Positions 10,601 to 21,800 of a stretch of 64,000 bases of DNA are shown here, one piece after another. The stretch covers positions 37,697 to 101,696 of the forward strand of contig NW_005198167.1 in the NCBI RefSeq assembly GCF_000372725.1. Reading direction: 5' to 3'. Made by a program: the position numbers and the translations under genes. The notes under the pieces are model-generated. The model saw only the letters and a program-made list of their open reading frames with translations. It searched no databases and had not been told where the DNA came from. Every line of letters starts with the position of its first letter. Position 1 is the stretch's first letter. This stretch comes from Emiliania huxleyi CCMP1516 (Eukaryota > Haptophyta > Isochrysidales > Noelaerhabdaceae).

Positions 10601-11737
10601 AGGAGCTGTGAACGGCGTCTCTTCACACCTGCACGCTGTGAACAGGTCATCCTCTCGCCGAGCAAAGCCAGCCTGCGCGCGGCGCCAGAGCGGGCCCATT
10701 ACCTGGTGCTCGGATGCGGCGGTCTGTTGAGGTGTCGGCGGCGTCCTAACACGCGCGTCGCTGTGCACAGGTCTACGAGCTCGGCGTCGACGTCGGCCTG
10801 CAGCGCTGCATTTTGCCGCCCTCGTCGCACGCCTTCAACCACGTCGTCGTCTCCGGCTCTCCCTCTCCGAAGCGAGGCTGGGCAGGAGAAGAGAGCCGCG
10901 GCGTACCAAACGGCAAGCTGCGAATAGGCTCCCTCTCCGAGGCGAGCTCGCAGTCGCTGCACCTGCAGCTGTCGCCCGAGCAGCTGCGCATGGCCGCTGC
11001 CATCCTCGAGTCGCTGCAGAGCGGCACTGCCGAGCCAGCCGGCGAGGCCGGCGTGCCCGCCGCATTGGCCGCGGAGGGCGCCGACCTTCCCGCGGGCGCG
11101 CAGCCGCTGGCCACGATTGAGAGGACGCGGGCGCGTTTCCTCGTGCAGCGGGTCCGGCTGTCGCTGGTCGGACGCGAAGGCGCTCCGCTGGCGTCGCTCC
11201 ACGCGGGCGGCATCGAGCTCACCGCGCACCGAGACGTGGCGGGGCAAGGCGCCCACTTCCGGCTCGACGAGCTCTACGTCGACGATCGCACCGCGGCGGT
11301 CGCAACTGCCCCCTGCCTCCTCGCCGCCTCCCTGCTCTCTGCTGCTCCCATGCCTGCCCGCCTCGCTTCGCTCTCCGCTGCCTTCTCTTTGTGCTGTCCG
11401 CCGACTCTCTCCCTCTCCCTCCTGTCCCCTGCCTTCTCTCCACACGGCTCGCCCCTGCCCCAATCCCATGTCTCCTCAGGATCCTCTCCGCTCGCGGCTG
11501 GTGGAGTCGAACCCATCGCGAGCCTCTGCAGGGGGCGGTCCGGAGGAGTCCTCGCTAGTGCAGCTGCAGTACCTGCGCTCGGCGGCTGGGGCGGCCGACG
11601 AGCTGCACGTGCGCTTCAACCGGCTCCACCTCGAGTGGAACCCCGCCACCATCACCGCGCTCCTCGCCTTCTTCCGCTCACCCGCCGCCGGAGCCGCGGC
11701 CGCTGCGCCGCCCGACGCCGCATCGCTCGGCGCTCCT

Positions 11738-11774
<37 letters not shown>

Positions 11775-14700
11775 GGACGGCGGTGGCTCCTGCGGCGGAC
11801 GGCGAGCAGCGCGCCGGCGGCCTGCGCGTGCTCGCGCAGCTGCAGGCACTAAGCGTGAGCCTCAACGTGCAGGGCGGCGCGGCGCAGCAGCTCGGCGTGT
11901 TTGCGATGCGCGAGCTGGTGACGGAGGTGTCGTTCCTGCCCGAGGGCGGCATGTCGGTGAGCGGTCAGCTGGGCAACTTGACGGTGCAGGACACGTCCAC
12001 CGTGGCGGGCGGCGAGTACGAGATGCTCGGCCTGCGCGAGGGCGCCCAATCGCTGCTCACGTTCGAGTACGACTCGCCGGCGGAGGAGGCGCGGGCGGCG
12101 GCGCGGGCGGCGTTGCGTTGCGACACGTCGCTGCGGCTGCGGATGAGCTCGGTGCGCGTGAGCTACTGGCACCCGGCGGTGATGCGCATCGTCGGCTACC
12201 TGCAGGAGGGCGTGCTGGGCGCGCTGATGAGCGCGACGGCGAGCACGGTGGTGCAGGTGGCTCGGTCGGTGCTGGCGGACGGCGCCGAGGACGCGTCTGC
12301 GATCGCGCTCGACATCGAGGTTGGCAGTCCGCTCGTCCTCCTGCCCTTCGAGCCCGACTCGTCGGATGGCTTGCGCGGCGACCTGGGCAGCATCGCGGTG
12401 CACAACTCGCTGGAGCGCCGGACCGCGGCCGGGCCGGGGGGTGGTGGCGCCGAGCTGCTTGACTGCATCGTGGTCGCGATCGAGCGCATGCAGCTGTCTG
12501 CGCTGCTGCCGGAGGGGGAGGGGGCGCTCGAGGCGACGGGCGGGCTGTCGCAGATGATCGAGGACGTGTCGCTGCGGCTGTCTGTGGAGCGCGGCGTCGG
12601 CGCGAGCGCTGGCCGCGCGACGCTCATCTCGGGGAGCGGGAGCGAGCTGGTGTGCACCTGCTCCAAGGCGCAGTACGACCTGCTCATGGGCGTCGTCTCC
12701 CGCAACCTCGCCGGCGGCGGGGACGCGGCCTCCGCTCCGCCGCCTGCCGCGGGCGGGGAGGAGGCTTCCACAGAGCGGGCCGCCGCTGCCGAGAGCGCCG
12801 CTGCCGCGCTGCCGCAGCCGCCGTCTGAAGAGGAGACCCCGGCGCCGCCTGCAGCCGCCGCAGTTGTCCGCAGGATGGACCTCGTCCTTCCGGCGGTGGA
12901 GCTGGCCCTCGAGGACGGAGGCGGCCCGCTGCTGCTGGCGTGGATGGGTGGCGTCCGCATCGGCGCGCGCCAGAGCGCCGACTCGGCCGTGTACAGCGTC
13001 TCGAGCGCGGCGCTCGCCGTCCAAGACTGCCGCGGGGACGGGTACCCGTCGGGGCGAGGGACGCGGCCAGCCGACTCGACCGGCTCGCGGCTCAAGAGGC
13101 TTCTGTGGTCCGACCCTGCGGCGGAGCCGGCCGCCGCCAGCTCGGCGCAGCTGTCGGTGAGCCACTCGGTCGAGAGGCTGCCAGGCCGCGGCCACGAGGC
13201 GGCCACGGTCGTCTCAGTCTGCGGCGCGCGCGGCACGCACGCGGCGGCCGCCTGGTGTGAACAACTTCACTCATGAGCGAGTCAGCGAATCAGGCGTGCA
13301 CATCACGTACGCGGCGAGCGCCTTTCGGGCGGCGGCGGACTTCTTCTCGCGCAGCGAGGGCGGAGGCGACGGCTTGCTCTCGGCGGAGGAGGAGGCGGAG
13401 GCGCTCGCGAGGCCGCTCTCCGGCCCGATCGGCGCGGTCGCCTCCCCCATGGTCTCCCCCATGGTCGAGCGGCTCGTGAGTCTGCCTGAGGAGGAGGAGG
13501 TGGCGGACCTCGGCCGCAGGGTGAGAGAGCCGGCGGCTCTCCTGCTGCCCCCCCTTCCCCCCCCTTCCCGCCCTCCCTCCCCCTCTTCCCTCTCCCTCTC
13601 CCTCTCCCCGCCCGCCCGCCCGCCCCCCCCCCTCTCTCTCTGCCGACGGGCTGCGGCGGCGTCTCCTCACACACGGGCCGCCGCGTGGTCCAGGTGTTGG
13701 TTCTCTCTCTCGAGGCGAGCGAGGCGCCCCTCCCCGCTAGACCCTTCTCCGAGACGGCGGCGGCTGTGAGCGGCGCCTCTCCACACCTGCTCCTGTGAGC
13801 AGGTCTTCCTCCCTCTTCACACCTGCACGCTGTGAGCGGCGCCTCTCCACACCTGCTCCTGTGAGCAGGTCTTCCTCCCTCGCGACCCGTCGCTCGACAG
13901 CACGGGCGGCATCGCCCTGCGAGGCGCCGCGTCTGGCGCGGGCGCGGCCCGCCGTCGGGCGAGTCCACACCTTAGCCCACGCGGAGCGGCGGGTAGGCGC
14001 CATCTGCGTCAAGCGGCGCGGCTCGGGGCGCGATGTGCAGGTCGACGCGGACGCGCTCGACGTGCAGCTCCTCGTCTGCGACGCGGTCGGCGAGCAGACG
14101 ACGACTGTCCTCGCGCCGACCCAGATGTCGCTGCGCTTCAGCGGCGGGCCGCGCCGCTCGGAGCTCGCACGCTGCGGAGGGCGGCGCAGAGGCAGTGCCG
14201 CCCCTCCCCCCGACGCCTCGCGGAGCCGCGCTGTCTGTAGGAGCTCAAGCTGCGAGCCGAGTCGCCGGTCGAGTGTTGCCTCTCCTACTCGGACTGGACC
14301 CTCTTCACCCAGATCCTGACCGCCCTCTCCCCCGCCGGCCAGCCGCCGCCAGACGAGGGCGCCGCGCCGCCGCCGCCGCCGTCCTCGCCGCGGGCCACGC
14401 CGCCGGGCGCCCCCCCTCCTCACCCCCCCCTCCTCACCCCCTCCCCTCACCCCCCCCCTCGCCACCCCGGCTGTGCGGCGAGACGGCCCCGAAGATCAAG
14501 TCGAGGTCGACCTGAGAGTAGGGCCCGCCACTCCGCCCGACTCTGCCGCGGCGACCCTGTCGCGAGGCGCCGCCGCCGGCGTGCAGCTGGCCGTGTCTGC
14601 TGAGCTCGAGAGCCTGCGTGTGGTTGCGATCAACGACCTGCACGGGCGCGCCGAGCCGCTCGCCGCGCTGACGCTCACGTCGGTGGTCGCGTCGTGCGCC

Positions 14701-15754
14701 GGCAGCGACGCCAAGCTCGTCGTCGCTTGCAGCGCGTGCGCCCCCGCGCCTCCGCACGACCCGCGCGAGGCGTGAACGGCGTCTCTTCACAGCGGTTGCT
14801 GTGAACAGGTGCGCGCAGATGCACCTGCACAACCCGCGCTTGGTGGCGTGGGAGCCGCTCTGGGAGCCGTGGCGCTTCCACGTGCGCGGCAAGCTGAGCC
14901 CTAGCGACGAGCCTCCCTTCACCGAGGTCAAGGTGCACGCCGACGAGGCGTGCAACATCAACATCTCGCTCTCCATGTGCGAGCTCGTCTCGGGCACCAC
15001 GCTGACCCTCATCGACGACATCACCGGCGTCGCGCAGCCGTCAGAGGAGGCGCCTCAACACCCCCCCCCCCCCCTCTCCGCACCCGCACCGCACCCGCAC
15101 CGCACCCGCACCGCACCCGCACCGCACCCGCACCGCACCCGCACCGGCACCCGCACCGCACCCGCACCGCACCCGCACCGCAACCGCACCGCAACCGCAC
15201 CCAGGCCGGCGAGGAGACGGATTGCTTGATGCGTCCGCGTGGTGAGCAGGCGTTTGCCCCGCACCGCATCGTCAACCAGACGGGCCTCGTGATCCGCCTC
15301 GGCCGATCCTCGCCAAGCCTCGTCCTCGTGCCGGGCGAGAGCACCGACGTCAACCTGTGGGGCGACGTCGACCGCCCCTCCCTCTGCCACGTCGACGGAC
15401 CGCCGCCCAAGACGCTCGTCGTCGCGCTCGACTTGTGGCCGCACCCGCTGCAGGCTCCGCTGCATCTCGGCTGCACCTCGGCTGCATCTCGGCTACGGCT
15501 CGGCTGCATCTCCGCTGCATCTCGGCCGCACCTCGGCTGCATCCCGGCTGCACCTCGGCTGCACCTCGGCTGCACCTCGGCTGCACCTCGGCTGCACCTC
15601 GGCTGCACCTCGGCTGCACCTCGGCTGGATCTCGGCTGCACCTCGGCTGGATCTCGCTGCAGGTTCCGGTGGACCGCGTGGGGCAGCAGGCACTGCCGCT
15701 CGAGCTGCCCGACCAGGCCTCCGCGAGTCCGCTGAGGAAGAGGCTCGCTTGCAC

Positions 15755-15812
<58 letters not shown>

Positions 15813-18800
15813 GCACACACACAGAAACACACACACACACACCGCTCACCCACTCTCACCGGGCCCTGCACCTCAGCGTCGCGCGGCTCGTCGGAGGCGC
15901 CCCACCTTTTGGGTCTGGAGGCGTCCACCTCCCCGCCTTCCCTTCCACGTAGGCTTGTCTGCGACCTGCGCCTCCGGCCAGATGGGTGCAGAGAGGCGCG
16001 GCTCCTCTCCGACCCCCTCCCACGGCGGCCAGAGCTGCTCAGGGGCGCCTCCGCCACGGCACGGGCTGTGAGCAGGTGCGGCGTAGTGCACCTCCTTGGT
16101 TGACGACGGCGGGATGGCGAACTGGTTACGTCCGGCGCGAACGCTGTGAGCAGGTGCGCCTCCTCTCCGACACCACCCTCCACAACCAGACCGCCGACTT
16201 GCTCGAGGTTCGCATCTGGAGCGCGCGCCAGCAGACGGAGGACGCGCACTCTATCCTCGGCTTCGAGCGTCTGTGAACAGCGTCTCCTCACACCTCTGGG
16301 CTGTGAACCAGGCCGTGCACCCCCTCCCCGCCGGCGCGATGCTGCCCCTCCCGCTCCGGCCCGACCGCGCGAGCTACCGGCTGCACCTGCGGCCGATGGA
16401 CGGCGGGCACGCGTGGTCGCCCGCCTGCCAGGCGCCGACCATCCCCACCCTCCCTGGCACCGACCAGTCCGGTCTCGGCCGCCTCCTCCTCACCGCCGCC
16501 TCCCGTGCGCCCCAGCTGCCGGGCTACGACGGCGCCGCCGACGCGGGCGCGCTGCACGCGCCGCTCGAGTGTGCTTCGGAGGAGCCCGGCGCCGACGCGG
16601 ACGGGCGACACGGCGCCGCGTGGCACTGCGTGCTGCTAGGAACCTTCTAGGAACCTTCTAGGAACCTTCTCGGGACCTTCTCCTAGGCGCCGCGTGGCAC
16701 TGCGTGCTCGTCCACGACGGCCGCCGGCAGGGCGCGTGCGAGGTGCACGTGCGCGCGCCGCTGCAGCTGGGCAGCCCCGCTGTCGGGCCGGCGCGGTTTG
16801 AGTACCAATGGCTGGTTAGGAGTGACGGATTGCGAGTTAGGGAACCTGCTGTCGGGCCGGCTCGGCTTTGAGCTGCGCGGCCAGGGGGGCATCTTGCGCG
16901 GGGAGCTGCCTTCGGGCGGGCGGAGGCTGGTGCACACCTTTGCGCCCGCCACGGCGGTCAGCCTCTCTGTGAGCATCGAGGGGTACAGGCCCTCGGAGCG
17001 GGTCCTCGTGGCGGCGCCGCACACCGCTCTCGAGGGCGGGACGGCCCGAGAGCCCCCGAGAGCCCCCGAGAGTGCCCGAGCCTAGGCACCGCACACCGCG
17101 CTCGAGGGCGTGCTCTGCGAGGAGGTGCCCGTGTACGACGGCCGCCACAGCCGGCTGCCGCTCTCGATCGGGTACGCGCGGCTGCACGGCTGCGTGCACC
17201 TTCTAGGAACCTTCCAGGGACCTGCTAGGAGCCTTCTAGGTACGAGCGGCTGCACGGCTGCGTGCACGCTCTCTCGCTCGTCGCGCCGTGTTGGGTTTCC
17301 CGCAGCAGCCGGCTTGCTGCGGCGTGACGGTGTCCCTGACTGACGGCTGGTGAGTGCTCGGCTAGGTCTCCAACTGCACCGGCCTGCCCCTGCTGCTGCG
17401 CGAGCACGGCGCGAGGGAGGCGTACTGCGGCGACGAGCCGGCGGTCGTCTGCGAGACGGTGTCCGAGAACCAGCGCCGCCGCACGGCCTTCAACTCCTTC
17501 TCGGCGGACGGCCTCTTCCCGACCGACTTTGCCGGCGCCGTCTCACACGAGCCTCCCTCCCGGAAGAGTGCCGCTTGCTCACCGCCTCTTCCGAAGGAGC
17601 GAACAGGCGCCTTCTCCGACGAGCGGCTCAGCAGGCGCCCCTCCGGCCTTAGGGCTGGGCGACGGAGGAGGAGCTGCGCCCGACACGCGGTGAGAGGGCC
17701 CGTAGGCGCCACTCCGGCTTGGCGGACCTCTGGCTGCCGACAGGCTGGCTGTGGATGGAGGACGGGCGGATCGAGGGGGGGGGGTCGGGGCGGGCCCGAG
17801 AGCACCCGAGATCACCCCGAGGCTGCACCGCGGCGTGTAGGACTGGCGGCTCAAGGGCGGGAAGACGGGCTCCGTCACCGAGCAGGGGTGGGAGTACGCC
17901 AAGGGCTGGAGCGGCGCGTGGTCGCCTCAGTGCACGCCCAAGACGGGCGTGCGGCGGCGGCTCTGGACGCGCCGGCGGGTCCGCCTCTCCGGCCTCACGC
18001 GCCACCTGCTTGGCGGCATGTCGGAGAACGCCGTCCGCCGCCTTTCCCTCGCCGAGCTGCAGCAGGCCGGCGGCCGAGATGCGCCGACATGCGCCGAGAC
18101 GCGCCGAGACGCGCCGACATGCGCCGACATGCGCCGAGATGCGCCGAGATGCGCCGACATGCGCCGACATGCGCCGACATGCGCCGACATGCGCCGACAT
18201 GCGCCGACATGCGCCGACATGCGCCGCGAGATGCGCCGCGAGATGGCCGCGAGAGAGACGCGCCGAGATGCGCCGAGACGCGCCGAGATGCGCCGAGATG
18301 CGCCATTGCCCCTCGCCGAGCCGCAGTTCGCCCTCCAGACGAGATCACCACCCCGTCCACTCTCGGCTGATCTCGGCGCGCCTCGAGCCCAGGTCATGCA
18401 GACGCTCGGGGAGCCCGCGCAGCGCGGCGCCGACGAGCTGCGGCAGTACTGCATGGAGCTGCGCGCCCGCGCGCAGGAACGCGGCGGCGCGGAGCCGGAC
18501 GAGGCGGCCGGCGCGGCGGCGGCGCCGGTGATGCCGCCCGTGACCGCGAGGAGAAGCCTCTCGCGCTGCGGCTGCCCGGCTCGCCAGCGGTAGAGGGCAT
18601 GGGCGGTGAGTCTTCGCTGATAGGAAGCGGCTCGAGCTGCGGCTGCCCGGCTCGTGCTGGTCGAGTGCCGTCTCGCTCGAGGCGGCGGGCCCGTCCGTGC
18701 TGCTCCTTCTAGGAGCCTTCTCGGAGCCCTTCTCGGGACCTTCTCCTAGGCGGCGGGCACGTCCGGGCTGCTCGAGCTGCCCGCGGGGCGGGGAGGCGGG

Positions 18801-21800
18801 TCGGCGCCGAGCGACGGCGGCCCTCCGCGCGCGTACCAGCTCGCCCTGGGCGTCACGTCGGCGCCGGGCGAGTCGTGCCGCTCCAAGATGCTCGTGGTGG
18901 AGCACCGCACGACGCTGCTCAACCGGCTCGACCGGCCGGTTGGCTACGTGCACCACGGCAAGGGCGGCCACACTGCGGCGCTGCTGCGGCCGGGCGAGCG
19001 GGCACCCTTCCACTGGCAGGACGAGGAGCCTTCTAGGAACCTTCTAGGAACCTTCTAGGCGAGCGGGCACCCTTCCACTGGCAGGACGAGGAGCCCTAGG
19101 AACCTTCTAGGAACCTTCTAGGCGAGCGGGCACCCTTCCACTGGCAGGACGAGCCCGGCCTCGCGCGCCTCCTCTCCGTCTGCCTCCTCGACGCCGGCGC
19201 CGACGCCGCCTTTGCTGGCCCCCTACTGAGTACTGAGTCAATCCGCAGTCCACCGTTGAGGCTTGTTGACCAGGCGCCGACGCCGCCTCGCTTGCCGAGT
19301 GCGACTGGTCCAACGCGCTGCCGATCGACTCCGTCGGCGAGCCCGTTCCTGGCAGTCTCGTCCTCCCGAGACGGAGGGAGGTCTGAGGAGGAGACGTGGC
19401 TGCTGCTAGGCGAGCTCAACCTCGTCTGCCGCCTCTCCAACCGGCGGACGGTCCTCTTCCTCTCGGTCGACGTGCAGCTTCTCTCCGGCGCGAGCATGCT
19501 CGTCGTCTTTTCGGAGCGGACGGCCGAGCTCGCGCCGTACCGCGTCGACAACCTGTCCGCGCTCCCGCTGCTCATCTCGCAGAGCCCGTGCGCCGCGCTG
19601 CAGCAGCCGCGCGTCGTGCAGGAGGTGCTGCCCGCGTCGCGCGCGCCCTTTGCGTGGGAGCAGGCGGTCGCCGTCTCTCGGCGTGTCTCGGCGTGTCTCG
19701 GCGTGGCTCTCGGGCTCATCTCGGCGAATCTCGGATGAGCAGGTGGTCGCCGCGCCGACCCTCGACTTGCACGTCGGCCGCTCCGTGCGCAAGGTCTGCC
19801 TTGACGATCTCCAGCGAAGCGGCACCATCCCCTGCGCCGACCCGCGCGCGAGCGGCGCGCCGCACGAGCCATCCTCCGTCATCGCCGCGCCGCGCTCTGC
19901 CTTTGGAGACGGCGCCGGCGAGTGGAACGGCTACCGCGACGTGCGGCTCGAGTCCTTGCATGAGGGCGTCGCCACGACGAGGCTGCCTGGCTCGATCGCG
20001 CGCGCCGAGGTGCGCGCGCGGCACAGCCAGCGAGAAGGCCGGTTCGGATGGCACGGGGACGAGCTTTGGACGGCGGACGGGCTCCGCGCGACGTTTCGCG
20101 TCTTCTTCGTCCGCTGGGGGTTGGAGGTCGACCTCGACTCGCGGGGGATGCGGCGGAGCGAGGTCGAGATCAGCCGAGATCAGCCCCGAGATCAGACTTG
20201 AGATAGCGTTCGAGGGGGATGCGGCGGAGCGAGGACGAGCCTCCGCCACGCCCTCGCGCTATCTCGGCGCATCTCGGCTCGGCTCGGCTCGGCTCGGCGC
20301 ATCTCCGCCTCCCCTCCCTCCCTTTCCCAGGTCGACCTCCGCCACGCCGTCGCGCACGCCGCCGTGCAGTCGCAGCGGTCGGCGTCGGACGGCTCGTTTG
20401 GCTGGTCCGACTCGACACTGTGGGTGGACGAGGGTCTGCGCGCGCGCTTCGCCGTGACGCTGCAGCGCGATGCCCTGCCCGGCTCGCGCCCGCCGCTCGA
20501 ACTGCGGTACCGGATGGTTGCAGACGGGCCAGTGAAGGTGCTGCAGGTGATGCCGGCGCCGTCCGCCGCCGCCTCCGGGGAGGTGCCCTCCCTGCCCGTC
20601 CTGGCGTCGGAAGAGGACGACGGCAAGCTGCGGCTGAGCGTGCACGTGTCGCTCGCGTGCCTCGGCGTGTCGCTGATTGCGGACGGGTGCGAGGAGCTCC
20701 TCTACTTGAGCCTCGTCGACCCTGTGGTGAGCTACCGCGCGTCGTCGGGCCGAGACTTTCTGTCGGCGCAGGTGCGGCACCTGCAGGTGGACAACCAGCT
20801 GCAGGCCGCCTCCTTCCCCGTGCTGCTCCAGCCCTCCTTCTCCGCCGAGGAGGCGCAGCAGGCGGTGAGGCCGCACTCGCTCGAGCTGCTCGTGCAGCGC
20901 CGCATCGGCGCCGCGCAGGTGCCGTCCCACGACACCGCCAGAGAGACCGCCCGAGACAGCCCGAGACCGCCCGAGATGGCGCGAGACGGCGCGAGACCGC
21001 GCGAGACGGCGCGAGACGGCGCGAGACGGCGCGAGACGGCGCGAGAGACCGCCCGAGATGGCGCGAGACGGCGCGAGACGGCGCGAGAGACCGCCTGAGA
21101 TGGCGCGAAACGGCGCGAGATGGCGCGAGATGGCGCGAGATGGCGCGAGATGGCGACGCGAGCTGGCGCGAGACGGCTGGTGGCCGCCCTCGCCAGGTGC
21201 TGTACTACGAGACGGTCTCGCTCCGGCTGCAGACGCTCGAGCTGATGGTGGACACGGTGCTGGTGCGCACCCTCTTCCTCTTCGTCCTCTCCACCTACCT
21301 CGACCTCGCAAAGATGGCGACGGCGGTGGTCGAGGCGACGACGCGCGGCCAGCCGCGCCGGGCCGACGCGGTGGTGCCGCCCAAGGTGTACCTGCGCTGG
21401 CTCAACCTGCAGCCGCTCCGGCTCCACCTCAGCTGCCGCTCCGTCGCGGGCGGGCGACGCCGCGAGGCCGTGCGTCGAGACGAGGCAGCCGATCTGACCC
21501 CGAGCAAGCACCCGAGAGCGTAGGCGGGCGCGGCTTCGAGGCGGTGCTCGAGAACGCGCCGGCCAGCGCCGTGGGAGTGCTCAACTCGGTGAGCGCCGTG
21601 CTGTCAAACATCGACTCGGCGCCGCTGCAGCTCAAGGCGCTCGTCCTCGACAACACCTTCGCGCCCGTCGGCACGCTGGCGCAGGCCATCGGCGACTCGT
21701 ACCGCGAGCAGCTGCTGCAGCAGCTGTACAAGCTCCTCCTCTCGGTCGAGCTGCTCGGCAACCCGCGCGGCCTCTTCCAGCACCTGGCCACCGGCGTGAC

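Noticed and set aside
18060-18310. Regular short repeats resembling a CRISPR array
   Set aside because: Continuous 10-bp units with no unique spacers, inside a eukaryotic intron.
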